DNA from: Balneolaceae bacterium UBA7797
GTDB lineage: Bacteria > Bacteroidota > Rhodothermia > Balneolales > Balneolaceae
Assembly: GCA_002480645.1 (NCBI GenBank)
Contig: DLCN01000028.1
Location: forward strand, 1-64,000
DNA length: 64,000 nt
Direction of reading: 5' to 3'
Position numbers and translations under genes: made by a program. Under the pieces are notes generated by a model. The model was not told the origin of the DNA and did not search any database. It saw only the letters and a list, made by a program, of their open reading frames with translations. Positions 35,935 through 45,263 of the stretch are shown here, in pieces. Position 1 is the first letter of the stretch. Each line of letters starts with the position of its first letter.

Positions 35935-37473
35935 ATGAAATATCTGCTTCTTATACCTCTCTCAGCTCTTTTGATCATGACAACTGATAGTAAGAGATCA
36001 TCATCCTCCGAACCCTATGATCCTGTATTCGGAGTGTTTGATAACTCGACTGATGTGGGTGATGTTATGCATCAGGGAAGTGCCGAATATGATCCTGAAA
36101 CCGGTGAATATCGGTTAAAAGGTTCGGGGTTCAATATGTGGGGCGATACCGACGAAATGCGCTTCCTATGGAAAGCACTTCAAGGTGATTTCATTCTGAG
36201 AGCAGAAGTAGATTTTATTGGTGACGGGGTTGACCCGCACAGAAAGATCGGCTGGACCGTTCGGAATTCACTCGACCCGCATTCTGCCATGGCAAACGGC
36301 ACCCTACACGGCGATGGACTCATTTCCCTTCAGTACAGGACCACTTATAAAGATGAAACACAACAAGTGGTCTCCCCCGACAGCAATGCCACAATAATTC
36401 AACTGGAACGTCGTGGTGACACCTTCCTCCTATCCACAGCCAAAAAAGGCAAGGCTTTTACCACAGTGAAAGTCGATTCTTTAATGCTGAAAGATCAGGT
36501 ATTTGCCGGAATCTACGTTTGTTCACACAATGCTGATGTAGTTGAAGAGGCTGTTTTCAAAAATGTGAGGATCATTAAACCTGCACCTGAAGAGCTGGAA
36601 CAATACCGTGAATATCTGGGCAGCCGGCTGGAAGTATTGGATCTTGAAACAGGTACGAGAACGGTATTGCTCGAATCAGAACATTCCATACAGGCCCCGA
36701 ACTGGACCAATGACGGATCAACATTGATCTACAATTCACATGGACTATTGTATAATTTCGATCTGGAAACCGGTGAAGTGTCTCACCTGAACACCGGATT
36801 TGCCACCGATAATAATAACGATCATGTTTTATCTTTTGATGGTTCTTTGATAGGGATCAGTCATCACAATGCAGAAGATGACGGAAATTCCACGATCTAC
36901 CTGTTGCCTGTTAATGGAAGTGATTCTCTTACACAAGTAAGCAGATCGGGGGTTGGTGCTTCCTATCTGCACGGTATCTCCCCGGATAATTCCACAGTTA
37001 TTTTTACCGGATTCCGGAATGGCAAATACGATCTGTATGCAGCAGATACACAAACCATGGAAGAAACTCAGCTCACTGATACTCCGGGATTAGATGATGG
37101 CTCAGAATTTTCACCGGATGGAAAAACGATCTATTTCAATTCAACCAGAACAGGTACCATGAAACTCTGGAAGATGAACGCTGATGGGTCGGAACCCACC
37201 CAATTAACATTTGATGATGCTTACAACGATTGGTTTCCTCATCTTTCTCCGGATGGTAAATGGATCGTTTTTCTGAGTTTCGGCACCGATGTGGATCCCG
37301 CAGCTCATCCATTTTATAAACATGTGACTTTACGGAAAATGCCTGCCACCGGCGGTGAACCGGAGATCATTGCCTATGTGTATGGTGGTCAGGGAACCAT
37401 CAATGTACCGAGCTGGTCGCCGGATGGACGCAAAATTGCCTTTGTAAGTAATTCGGGTGCTTATTATCAGTAA
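35935..37473 (+). CDS. exported TolB-like propeller protein with N-terminal lectin-like domain
   Basis: 512 residues. A signal peptide leads to a beta-sandwich domain (about 25-215, DEMRFLWKALQGDFILRAEVDF, IGWTVRNSLDPHSAMANG) of the concanavalin-like/DUF1349 kind, followed by WD40-like PD40 repeats (APNWTNDGSTLIYNSHG; HGISPDNSTVIFTGFRNG; DGSEFSPDGKTIYFNSTRTG; HLSPDGKWIVFLSFG; SWSPDGRKIAFVSN). Similar proteins sit in glycan or peptide utilisation loci, but no partner enzyme is next to it. A small membrane protein gene follows 18 bases later. Ligand unknown. Confidence 0.85.
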   Translation: MKYLLLIPLSALLIMTTDSKRSSSSEPYDPVFGVFDNSTDVGDVMHQGSAEYDPETGEYRLKGSGFNMWGDTDEMRFLWKALQGDFILRAEVDFIGDGVDPHRKIGWTVRNSLDPHSAMANGTLHGDGLISLQYRTTYKDETQQVVSPDSNATIIQLERRGDTFLLSTAKKGKAFTTVKVDSLMLKDQVFAGIYVCSHNADVVEEAVFKNVRIIKPAPEELEQYREYLGSRLEVLDLETGTRTVLLESEHSIQAPNWTNDGSTLIYNSHGLLYNFDLETGEVSHLNTGFATDNNNDHVLSFDGSLIGISHHNAEDDGNSTIYLLPVNGSDSLTQVSRSGVGASYLHGISPDNSTVIFTGFRNGKYDLYAADTQTMEETQLTDTPGLDDGSEFSPDGKTIYFNSTRTGTMKLWKMNADGSEPTQLTFDDAYNDWFPHLSPDGKWIVFLSFGTDVDPAAHPFYKHVTLRKMPATGGEPEIIAYVYGGQGTINVPSWSPDGRKIAFVSNSGAYYQ

Positions 37474-37491
37474 TAAAAAAACGGAGTGGTT

Positions 37492-37791
37492 ATGGAACAG
37501 ATACGTTCAAATCTTAAATACAGTCTGATCGCCATCTTTATTATAACCGGTACCATGGCTCTGGACTTCATGACGCTTCACGATATATTCAATGATTATT
37601 TAAGTCCGGATGTGCTCAGCCGTTTACATATCGCCTGGGATTTTCCCACATGGACCGCAGCCGATCTGGAATGGAGTTGGATAAGGATCACCTTCATCAC
37701 CCGACTCATACTGCTTGCTGCCCTGTTCTTTCTGGTATATCAGTCTTTCAGAATGATCAAAAGCTTAGAAAACAGGAACTATAATCCATAA
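37492..37791 (+). CDS. small two-helix membrane protein, unknown
   Basis: 99 residues with two hydrophobic segments (SLIAIFIITGTMALDFM and ITRLILLAALFFLVYQSF) around a short aromatic loop (WDFPTWTAADLEWSW). No family recognised. ATG 37492 is preceded by GGAG at five bases; an in-frame GTG two codons earlier is possible. Probably co-transcribed with the propeller gene before it. Confidence 0.6.
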   Translation: MEQIRSNLKYSLIAIFIITGTMALDFMTLHDIFNDYLSPDVLSRLHIAWDFPTWTAADLEWSWIRITFITRLILLAALFFLVYQSFRMIKSLENRNYNP

Positions 37792-37829
37792 TTTCCTTTA
37801 GAGTTAGAAATCTTATTGAACTTATTTCC

Positions 37830-38654
37830 ATGAAATATCTCATATCCGGAATCGCTGCCTTTTTGATCTTTACCGCTCACGATCTATTCCTTAAAACAGA
37901 ACATTTTCATCTTCGCCCTGATACCGAATATGAATTACTGCTGGTTAACGGCTCCTTCGATAAGAGCGAAAATGCCGTTAACAGCGACAGGATCATACAT
38001 CCCATTATAAAAGGCCCTGACTATGAAATGATCCCTTCCGTAAACGACTGGTACGATGCCGATAATACCGCTCATCTCAAATTCAAGACCGGTGACCCGG
38101 GCACCTATGTTGCCGGTGTATCCACAAAACCCCGTCCCATTCAGTTAAGTGCCGATGATTTTAACGACTATCTGAAGCATGACGGAGTTTTGAATATTCT
38201 TACTTTTCGCAAAGAGCATGGTCTGATGAAGGAAGATGCCACCGAATTATATGCTAAGCACGTAAAAGCCATTCTACAGGTCGGGGATGAGATCACCCAT
38301 CACCATTATTCTGAGGTACTGGATTACCCGGTAGAATTCATTCCTGTCGTAAATCCTTACGAACTATCGATGGGGGGAATTGCTGAATTTAAATTACTTG
38401 CCAACAGCAAAACGCTGGCCGATCAACTCGTTTATGTGGGACACCGACCGTTTGAAGAAGATCATGATCATGATGAGGAAACGGATCACGATCCTATGGA
38501 ATACCCGTTGCTGACCAATTCTGAGGGAATCGTTCGGTTTATGATCTCGGAAAAAGGATACTGGTATTTACGAACCATTCACATGGTCCCTGTGGAAACC
38601 GATTCGGTAGATTACATCTCTGACTGGGCTACCCTTACTTTCGAAATTGATTGA
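37830..38654 (+). CDS. DUF4198-like exported protein
   Basis: 274 residues: a short hydrophobic N-terminus ending in TAHDLFLKTEHFHLRPDTEYELLLVNGSF, the opening of DUF4198 proteins (NikM/CbiM-neighbour-like), then beta-rich sequence and an Asp/His loop EEDHDHDEETDHDP near 215 that could bind divalent metal. Related proteins are linked to nickel, cobalt or other metal uptake, but no transporter gene is beside this one, so the role is open. It ends at a terminator shared with the convergent EF-G-like gene. Confidence 0.7.
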   Translation: MKYLISGIAAFLIFTAHDLFLKTEHFHLRPDTEYELLLVNGSFDKSENAVNSDRIIHPIIKGPDYEMIPSVNDWYDADNTAHLKFKTGDPGTYVAGVSTKPRPIQLSADDFNDYLKHDGVLNILTFRKEHGLMKEDATELYAKHVKAILQVGDEITHHHYSEVLDYPVEFIPVVNPYELSMGGIAEFKLLANSKTLADQLVYVGHRPFEEDHDHDEETDHDPMEYPLLTNSEGIVRFMISEKGYWYLRTIHMVPVETDSVDYISDWATLTFEID

Positions 38655-38669
38655 TCTCAACACACCCCA

Positions 38670-38701
38670 TAAAAAAAGGCAACCGGAATAACCGGTCACC
38701 T
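38670..38701 (-). terminator. terminator of the EF-G-like gene
   Basis: AGG-ACCGG (38677-38686, two-base mismatch) pairs with CCGGT-CCT (38692-38701). On the minus strand the hairpin is followed by a run of seven T (38670-38676), so it mainly ends the EF-G-like transcript. Confidence 0.7.
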
Positions 38702-38727
38702 TTAGTCTTTGAATTGAACGTCTGATT

Positions 38728-40854
38728 TTAAGCTTCTTCCAGTTCCATGTTCTCTTTAATTACACGTTCCTGTACATCGAAAGGCACAGGTGCGTAATGA
38801 GAGAATACACGGGTATATGAAGCACTTCCCTGAGTCATTGATTTCAAGCGGGTTGAATAATGATCCAGTTCTTCGAGTGGTACATGGGCTTTGATCTGCT
38901 GAAGAGCACCTTCAGAATCCATTCCCTGAATTTGTCCCCGGCGGGTACCGAGGTCACTCATTACATCACCCATAAAATCAGCCGGAACAGTTACCGTGAT
39001 CTCGTAAACCGGTTCCATCAATTTTGGGTTCGCGTTCATAAATGCGTTTTTGAATGCCATTCTTGCCGCTGTTTTAAAAGCAGCTTCGTTTGAATCCACC
39101 GAGTGCATAGAACCATCGAATACCGAAACCCGGATATCACGGGCACGACATCCACTCATCGGACCATTTTCCATTTTTTCCATGACCCCTTTCAGGATGG
39201 CCGGCATAAAACGGTTATCGATCACACCGCCTACAATACAATTCTGGAAAACGAGTTTCCCGCCCCAGGGCAGCTCATGTTCTTCCACATTGCGGACTTT
39301 TATATCATCAGGAACGGTCATGTTTTCATCCAGCGGTTCTACCAATAAGTGAACCTCGGCGTACTGCCCGGCACCACCACTTTGTTTTTTGTGTTTGTAC
39401 TGTGTGCGAACCTGACTGGTGATAGTTTCCCGGTATGGGATCTTCGGAGTCTCAAATTCGATATCCAGTCCGAATCTGTTTCTTAGCGCATCCTCAATGG
39501 TATTCAGGTGTTCTTCGCCCTGACCATGAATGAGGATCTGCTTGAGTTCCTGACTGTGTTCGATAGTAAGCGAAGGATCTTCTCTGTGGATCTGATGCAA
39601 CGCACTGCCCAACTTATCTTCATCCCCTTCTTTCGTAAGTTTTACTGCGGTTCTGATAGTAGTTGGCGGGAAGTGGATCGGATCCAGTTTAACAGGACTT
39701 CCTTTTTCGTGAAGCGTATCGTTCACTTCGCTGTCTTTCAGTTTAACCACGGCGGCAATATCACCGGTGTTTACCTCAGAAACCTCAATACGCTTATGTC
39801 CCTCGGTTAAGAAGAGGTTTCCAAGCCGTACCGAATTTCCGTTCGACTCATTGATCAGGTCCATGCCGGCAGTTACGGTTCCGCCGTAAACTTTGAAATA
39901 GATCAGATCACCCACGTGAGATTCAGAATGAGTTTTAAACAGGAACATCACCGGTTTACCTTCCGGATCCAGGTCAAATTCCTCACCATCCTCTGTTTTT
40001 GGTTTGTTGGCTTCTAACGGATTAGGAGCAACGTCATCCAGGAATCCCATAATACGACCTGTTCCCATATTTTTAGCCGCACTGGCACAGAACACCGGAT
40101 TCAGGTTTCCGTTCAATAAACTCAGATGCAATCCTTTCTGCATTTGTTCTTCATCCAGCTCACCCTGCTCAAAATAGATATCCATCAGGGTTTCGTCATT
40201 TTCGGCAATGGCTTCCACCAATTCCTGATGAAGCTGAGAAGCACGTTCTTTCTGGGCATCCGGGATCGGAAGTTTATCCGGTTTTCCTCCGCCTTCCGGG
40301 AATTCGTACATGGTCATGCGTAACACATCGATGATCGCATGAAAATCGTTTCCTTCACTGTATGGATACTGAACCACGATCACTTCTCTTCCGAAATGGT
40401 TCTTAGCCTCTTCAACGGCTTTCCAAAAATCTGAACGCTCGTTATCCAGTTTATTCACCACAAACATGGATGGCACATTATAGCGTTTGGTGTATTTCCA
40501 GAGCGAATCGGTGGCAACTTCAACACCGTTCTCTGCATTCAAGGTAAAAATGGCTGTATCTGCAACACGTAATGCCCCAACAACTTCGCCAATATAATCT
40601 GCAGTACCCGGGGTGTCTATTAAATTGATCTTATGGCCCCGCCAATCAAGATTCATAAATGAGGAGAAAATAGATTTGCCCTTTTCTTTCTCCAGAGAAT
40701 GGTAATCTGATACCGTATTTTTTTCCTCTATGGTTCCTCTTCGGTTGATGGCTCCGGCTTCAAACAACATGGTTTCAGCCAGGGTTGTTTTACCGGAGCC
40801 TGAATGCCCCAACAATACAACATTTCTGATTCTGGTAGGATTATACACTTTCAT
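38728..40854 (-). CDS. EF-G-like translation GTPase (EF-G2 type)
   Basis: 708 residues from ATG 40854, chosen because AGAGGAG lies seven bases upstream. The G domain has GHSGSGKT (16-23), DTPGTADYIGE and NKLD; domains II to V follow, with YKHKKQSGGAGQYAEVHL and the C-terminal LGTRRGQIQGMD of domain V. The P-loop departs from the canonical EF-G AHIDAGKT, and switch I is altered, so this is the EF-G-like paralogue found in many bacteria besides the main fusA. Its cellular task is poorly defined. It stands alone. Confidence 0.88.
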   Translation of the reverse strand: MKVYNPTRIRNVVLLGHSGSGKTTLAETMLFEAGAINRRGTIEEKNTVSDYHSLEKEKGKSIFSSFMNLDWRGHKINLIDTPGTADYIGEVVGALRVADTAIFTLNAENGVEVATDSLWKYTKRYNVPSMFVVNKLDNERSDFWKAVEEAKNHFGREVIVVQYPYSEGNDFHAIIDVLRMTMYEFPEGGGKPDKLPIPDAQKERASQLHQELVEAIAENDETLMDIYFEQGELDEEQMQKGLHLSLLNGNLNPVFCASAAKNMGTGRIMGFLDDVAPNPLEANKPKTEDGEEFDLDPEGKPVMFLFKTHSESHVGDLIYFKVYGGTVTAGMDLINESNGNSVRLGNLFLTEGHKRIEVSEVNTGDIAAVVKLKDSEVNDTLHEKGSPVKLDPIHFPPTTIRTAVKLTKEGDEDKLGSALHQIHREDPSLTIEHSQELKQILIHGQGEEHLNTIEDALRNRFGLDIEFETPKIPYRETITSQVRTQYKHKKQSGGAGQYAEVHLLVEPLDENMTVPDDIKVRNVEEHELPWGGKLVFQNCIVGGVIDNRFMPAILKGVMEKMENGPMSGCRARDIRVSVFDGSMHSVDSNEAAFKTAARMAFKNAFMNANPKLMEPVYEITVTVPADFMGDVMSDLGTRRGQIQGMDSEGALQQIKAHVPLEELDHYSTRLKSMTQGSASYTRVFSHYAPVPFDVQERVIKENMELEEA

Positions 40855-41001
40855 GGCAATCTCCTCTGTTCGTGAAAAATTATTATTCCGCAATTAAAAA
40901 AGCGCTTACCTCTTTTAACGCTTATCTTCTCCGTCAACATGTAATTCAAACATGAATTGTATGTGAAGTCTCAATTTAAACGACTGCGACTAAGAAGCAA
41001 G

Positions 41002-42000
41002 ATGAAAAAGATCCTACTGATTCAGACCGGCGGAACCATTGCCATGAGTGCTAAAGGCGAAGGTGTGGAACTCGATCCCGAGGCCTGGTCGGAACATTTA
41101 TACGAGCAAATTCCCAAGCTGGAAGAACTGGCCGAGATCCATACCTATCCGTTATTTTTTGAAGACAGCTCGGATCTGAATGCTTCGCACTGGGATAATC
41201 TCACCCGCTGTATCGACAGTAATTACGAATCGTACGATGGTTTTGTGATCCTGCACGGCACCGATACCATGGCGTATACAGCATCAGCGTTATCATTCAC
41301 GTTAAAGAACCTGTCGAAACCGGTGATCTTTACGGGAAGTCAGGTTCCGTTGAGCAGTATCCGCAGCGATGCCCGGAGGAACCTCATTAATTCCATTGAA
41401 ATGGCCACTACTTCGCTACAGGATGTCGCCATTTGCTTTAATGATCATGTGTACAAAGGAAACCGTTCCACCAAATTAAGTATTGGCGATTTCGACGCCT
41501 TTGGTTCCCCGAACCATCCGTTACTGGCCGAGATCGGATTGAATATTGAATTGAATACCACACCGGAGATGATCCTCCCTCCTTTTGAAGTTCAGCCCGG
41601 ATTCGATAACCGCGTTTTTGTGATCACAGCCCATCCATCTCTAAATCCCGAATACCTGCACTGTCTGGATCTGAAGAAATTGCGCTCTGTGATCATCCGA
41701 ACGTTTGGAAGTGGAAATTTCCCCATAAAAGGAGCGCTGAGCCTGCTCCCTTTCATTGAAAAATGTACTTCTGAAGGAGTAACGGTGGTGATCGTTTCGC
41801 AGGCAGATTACGATTCCGTGGACCTGACCAAATATCCTGCCGGCAGGGCTGCTCTCAAAGCCGGTGCGATCTCAGGAAAGGATATGACACTGGAAGCCGC
41901 ACTGACCAAACTGATGTGGTTACAGGCTCACTCCGAATCCCGGGATGACCTGGAACACCAATTCGTTCGGGATCTTGCCGGCGAACTCACGGAACTTTGA
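41002..42000 (+). CDS. ansA: type I L-asparaginase
   Basis: 332 residues from ATG 41002; no signal peptide, so cytoplasmic. It hydrolyses asparagine to aspartate and ammonia. The two catalytic triads are visible: TGGTIA near residue 9-14 and HGTDTMAYTASAL near 90, and FTGSQVPLSSIRSDAR is typical of the AnsA branch. The GKDMTLEAALTKLMWL segment closes the C-terminal domain. A TTG-type start at 40957 adds a basic tail not seen in the family. Confidence 0.93.
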   Translation: MKKILLIQTGGTIAMSAKGEGVELDPEAWSEHLYEQIPKLEELAEIHTYPLFFEDSSDLNASHWDNLTRCIDSNYESYDGFVILHGTDTMAYTASALSFTLKNLSKPVIFTGSQVPLSSIRSDARRNLINSIEMATTSLQDVAICFNDHVYKGNRSTKLSIGDFDAFGSPNHPLLAEIGLNIELNTTPEMILPPFEVQPGFDNRVFVITAHPSLNPEYLHCLDLKKLRSVIIRTFGSGNFPIKGALSLLPFIEKCTSEGVTVVIVSQADYDSVDLTKYPAGRAALKAGAISGKDMTLEAALTKLMWLQAHSESRDDLEHQFVRDLAGELTEL

Positions 42001-42072
42001 TCATCTGCTCTGAGAATTATTTCTAATTTATTGTTACTCTTAGGCTCACTGTAAGTAACACAGAGACCTTTC

Positions 42073-42786
42073 ATGTTTTTTATTTTTGATCTTGAAACCA
42101 TCCCCGACCTGGATTTTGTCCGCACCGTCCTGAACGATCATGAATCGGATGAAGAACTCCTTATGGAAAAAGCCTCCGAAGAACTGGCCAGAAATAAATC
42201 AGGCTTTCTCCCCCCGATGTATCACCGGGTGGTTTCGTGGGTCGGTTTATGGATCGAAAATACCGGTCAACCTAAACAAAAAGTGACCTGGAGCGGTGAA
42301 GATGAAAAAGCAGGTCTCGAAAAGATATTCCGGGCCATTGGTACCTACAAAGACTTCGGCCTGATTCATCACAATGGGAAAGGATTCGACCTTCCGGTAC
42401 TAACTTACCGTGCCATGAAACACGGACTGCAAATGCCTGTACGGATGAGTGATTATGACATCAGGTATCGCTATTCCCGCCATAACATCGATCTGGTGGA
42501 TGAGTTCAGTAATTACGGCGCAAGTTCGTGGCCTAAATTAAAGCATCTGGGTCAGCTGATCGGGATCCCTTTCAAACAGACCGGCGAAGGCAATCAGGTG
42601 CTGGAGATGTTCCGCAGAAATGAACTGGAACAGATCGAACATTACTGCTACGAGGATGTGATGGCTACGTATATCGTGTGGCTGTACATGCAATTCACTA
42701 CGGGACACATCCCCGAAGATCAGTTTAACAATCTTAAAGAACGAGCACTCGGAAAATTAGATGAGATCCAATCCAGAGAATTTTAG
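42073..42786 (+). CDS. PolB-type 3'-5' exonuclease domain protein
   Basis: 237 residues of the predicted 3'-5' exonuclease family related to the PolB exonuclease (PF10108). ExoI motif FDLETIPD (D and E near 6-8), ExoII IHHNGKGFDLPVL, and the C-terminal ExoIII YCYEDVMATYIVWL are present, so the DEDD-type metal site looks intact. Likely acts on DNA or RNA ends; the substrate is not known. The next gene begins inside its last 26 bases. Confidence 0.9.
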   Translation: MFFIFDLETIPDLDFVRTVLNDHESDEELLMEKASEELARNKSGFLPPMYHRVVSWVGLWIENTGQPKQKVTWSGEDEKAGLEKIFRAIGTYKDFGLIHHNGKGFDLPVLTYRAMKHGLQMPVRMSDYDIRYRYSRHNIDLVDEFSNYGASSWPKLKHLGQLIGIPFKQTGEGNQVLEMFRRNELEQIEHYCYEDVMATYIVWLYMQFTTGHIPEDQFNNLKERALGKLDEIQSREF

Positions 42787-43348
42787 TCTTGGCACCGCAC
42801 TCTTAATTACCATCGTTTTCCTCTTTATGCAGGGATGTGCCACAACCAGCATTTCCACTACCCGGCATGTTGATGACGGAGAGACCATTGAATCGGTCTA
42901 TTATGCCTACTATTTCCTGGATGACCTGAAAGATCATTACGCTGAGTTTGATGATCATGCCGCTCTCATGTATAAAACCCGACGGGTCATCTATAAAAGT
43001 GAAGAACAGTTATTTCTGGGAAGCCTGAATTCGCAAAACCGATTGATCAATCAGGCTAAAGCAGAGCATCTGGATTATGTTCTTGTGGTCCGTCAGGTTG
43101 AAGAGGAAAGCGGCTATACCTCCACCCCTGATGCTTTTGACAATACATCCAGTATCCGAATTACCAACGATTACCGGTTCAGGACTTTTCTCTACAAGGT
43201 CGATTCGCAGGAATTGATCTGGGAAGCCACCTTATCGTACAAGAAGATCAGTGACAGTGAACGTAAGCCGTTTGTTAGAGAGCTATCCCGAAACATCATA
43301 AGTCAATTAAACAAAGACGGATTATTATCCATACCCACGCAACAATGA
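42761..43348 (+). CDS. lipoprotein of unknown function, first of a tandem pair
   Basis: 195 residues with a long n-region and lipobox VFLFMQGC followed by ATTSISTTR. The mature domain has YYAYYFLDDLKDHYAEFDDHAALMYKTRRVIYKSE and VLVVRQVEEES, then a C-terminal ELIWEATLSYKKISDS strand. It is homologous to the next gene product. It overlaps the exonuclease gene by 26 bases and the next lipoprotein by 4, so all three form one transcript. No family name is known to me. Confidence 0.8.
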   Translation: MRSNPENFSLGTALLITIVFLFMQGCATTSISTTRHVDDGETIESVYYAYYFLDDLKDHYAEFDDHAALMYKTRRVIYKSEEQLFLGSLNSQNRLINQAKAEHLDYVLVVRQVEEESGYTSTPDAFDNTSSIRITNDYRFRTFLYKVDSQELIWEATLSYKKISDSERKPFVRELSRNIISQLNKDGLLSIPTQQ

Positions 43349-43932
43349 AATATAAGACCTTACTCCCCCTCCTACTTTTGCTCGTTATGAACTGCACCAC
43401 CATTGAAATTTCATCGAGTGTACTTGCACCCGGTGTTATTCAGGATCTTGATGGGGTGTATTATGCTATTTATACAGATGACTCCATCGAAGCTGCGGCT
43501 ACCTATATCGAGTCCCGTTCCCGTGCTATCTACGAATTGAACTCTGTGCATTTTGAACAGGATACCTACTCATTTCTTAACAATGCCGGTGCATTCACCG
43601 TCGAAAATCTGATCGCCATAGCGAAAGATCAGAACTGTAATTATTTCATTATGATGAATGTGGATGAGTACGATCAAACCGTAACCCCGAATTATGCCTA
43701 TACCGGCACCTCATTTGGATATGCCGGGAGCAGTAAAACCATCGAACATGGACTTAAGGCCCGGTTATTTTCGGTAGCTGATACCACCGAGATCTGGAGA
43801 GCGGTGATCGATGTAACCAGTGGAGACTACGGCAACAGAAAACAAACCGGTAATGCGATCGCCTTTGAAGTGATCGACAAGCTGAAAAGAGACCGGATCT
43901 ATCCCGCGGGATTTAATACCAAACTGAAGTAA
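43345..43932 (+). CDS. lipoprotein of unknown function, second of a tandem pair
   Basis: 195 residues with lipobox LLLLVMNC. It repeats the layout of the previous protein: VYYAIYTDDSIEAAATYIESRSRAIYELNSVHF, FIMMNVDEYD, and TEIWRAVIDVTSGDYGN at matching places. A Tyr/Gly-rich stretch (NYAYTGTSFGYAGS) is special to this copy. ATGA overlap with the gene before it. Probably arose by duplication; perhaps an outer-membrane-bound pair. Followed by the gene-free repeat region. Confidence 0.8.
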   Translation: MKYKTLLPLLLLLVMNCTTIEISSSVLAPGVIQDLDGVYYAIYTDDSIEAAATYIESRSRAIYELNSVHFEQDTYSFLNNAGAFTVENLIAIAKDQNCNYFIMMNVDEYDQTVTPNYAYTGTSFGYAGSSKTIEHGLKARLFSVADTTEIWRAVIDVTSGDYGNRKQTGNAIAFEVIDKLKRDRIYPAGFNTKLK

Positions 43933-44220
43933 GTATAATGTGTGGTGAACTGTATCCGCAGCTCCTTTCTACAAAACTATTCATTTACCACTTTTCAGCG
44001 ACCCCATCCGTCAATCAGATCCTTCAGCTGACGGATAAAGACATGCAAGGAGATTATGAAATACGAAGGACCGATGTGCGACAGACCGATTGATCAATCC
44101 GGTCTTCTGCTCAACACTTTGAAGCAGTCATTACACCTGGTTCCGTAGCTCCGCTGCGGAATTCCCCCACCGGAGCTCTGCTCCATATAACAATCTGTTT
44201 ACCACTTTTGAGTGACCCAA

Positions 44221-44261
44221 TCCGTCATCCAGATCCGTCGGCTGAAGGAGAAGGATCTGCC
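44221..44261 (+). repeat. hairpin repeat CCGTC-type, copy 1
   Basis: TCCGTCATCCAGATCCGTCG opens the unit and AGAAGGATCTGCC closes it. CAGATCC pairs with GGATCTG around an inner CCGTC-ggct-GACGG stem (one change, GAAGG, in this copy). It matches 45264-45304 at all but one position. A more divergent relative lies at 44007-44047. This resembles the GTCATCC...GGATCT REP-like sequences common in bacterial genomes. Confidence 0.65.
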
Positions 44262-44298
44262 AACTGTTGTACCGGCATGAACTGAACAATGTTTGATA

Positions 44299-44378
44299 AC
44301 TATTGTACAACTTCGAAATTCAACTTAAAACTCAACACTAAACACTCAAAACTGCGTAGCATACATTCTTAATTCCGC
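44299..44378 (+). repeat. 80-base repeat, copy 1
   Basis: Begins ACTATTGTACAACTTCG and ends AATTCCGC. It is identical to 44859-44938 except for one base (T at the CAACT-T/C-AAAA position). Partial copies of its second half occur at 44949-44983, 45411-45445 and 45503-45537. Confidence 0.8.
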
Positions 44379-44454
44379 GCAGCGTATGCGCAGCGGTGAG
44401 CGAAGCGAACACAACCTGCGGCAATCTCATGATAATTACCCGATAAAGGGGTTA

Positions 44455-44478
44455 CCACTTTTGAGCGACCAAAAGTGG
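44455..44478. repeat. ACTTTTG palindrome, copy 1
   Basis: CCACTTTTG (44455-44463) and CAAAAGTGG (44470-44478) with a 6-base loop. Single arms of the same kind appear at 43988 and 44202. The second full copy at 45002-45025 has changed outer bases on both arms, so pairing is kept. Confidence 0.6.
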
Positions 44479-44630
44479 CGCAAAAGTCGCCGGAAGAAAT
44501 GGAGATGGCGTTATAACCATACGTTGATCGCCTTCCCTGATTTGAACTACTCCACCCCATTACCCCATTAGTCCCGCATTTCTCCCGGAAGCTATTTTGG
44601 AGCTCGTAAATAGTTATAAACGCTCATCAA

Positions 44631-44664
44631 AAGTCCCCTCTTGAGAGGGGATTTAGGGGTGTGT
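44631..44664 (+). repeat. AAGTCC terminal element, gene-less pair, left
   Basis: AAGTCCCCTCTTGAGAGGGG (44631-44650) forms a 7-bp hairpin (44635-44641/44644-44650), followed by ATTT and the tail AGGGGTGTGT (44655-44664). This is the same family as the ends of the DUF559 unit, but without a second hairpin between stem and tail. Confidence 0.65.
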
Positions 44665-44720
44665 AACATACAAGCTCATTTACCCATTCAAAGCTTATAA
44701 CCATACTCCGGGTTTTTCGA

Positions 44721-44756
44721 CCTCCTCTGTCTCCTCCTTCTCAAGGAGGAGGACTT
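44721..44756 (-). repeat. AAGTCC terminal element, gene-less pair, right
   Basis: On the minus strand it reads AAGTCC, then arm CTCCTCCTT, loop GAG, arm AAGGAGGAG, then ACA and tail GAGGAGG. Arm and tail have both changed from the G-run seen in the other copies to the same GGAGGA sequence. Confidence 0.6.
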
Positions 44757-44858
44757 TTTCCATAAGTTCAGATTCAATTATATGTGCTCCAGAACTATCA
44801 GATAATGGAGAAAGACCTGCGGAGTGATGTACTAACAAGAACCGAACAGTGGTTAATG

Positions 44859-44938
44859 ACTATTGTACAACTTCGAAATTCAACTCAAAACTCAACACTA
44901 AACACTCAAAACTGCGTAGCATACATTCTTAATTCCGC
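44859..44938 (+). repeat. 80-base repeat, copy 2
   Basis: Second full copy of the repeat at 44299-44378, one base different. The flanks differ, so it is a dispersed and not a tandem duplication. Confidence 0.8.
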
Positions 44939-45001
44939 AAAGCGGTGAGCTCAAAACTGCGCAGCATACATTTTTAATTCCGCTAAGCGAAAGTTTTTAC
45001 C

Positions 45002-45025
45002 GTACTTTTGTGTGGACAAAAGTAC
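45002..45025. repeat. ACTTTTG palindrome, copy 2
   Basis: GTACTTTTG (45002-45010) and CAAAAGTAC (45017-45025) with a TGTGGA loop, followed by CAAAAACC. Palindromes of this form are frequent in Bacteroidota intergenic DNA. Confidence 0.6.
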
Positions 45026-45263
45026 CAAAAACCACCACCTATGAATTCCGGGCGGGAGTCCTCCTGCGTTCGCTCCATAAATCCGAAGGTCCATGGACGA
45101 TCCCCAACCGTGTATACTTTTCATCCGGAGCGGATTTATGGGTCCGCTTCGCCGGGACACGCTCCCTTCTTCAGAATCTTTCTCCGCTCGCAATTCTAAG
45201 GGTGGAATTATGTTAGGAAGCCGTAATCCTGGTTTCCAGTCCTTTCTTTATAAGTCAACAAAA

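Larger units (their letters stand above)
44631..44756. mobile_element. inverted pair of AAGTCC elements with no gene inside
   Basis: Two AAGTCC elements point at opposite strands with their tails facing inward, separated by 56 bases (44665-44720) with no open frame of note. At the DUF559 unit the tails face outward, so the orientation relative to the interior is reversed. The pair may be a non-autonomous (MITE-like) form or two independent insertions. Confidence 0.45.
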
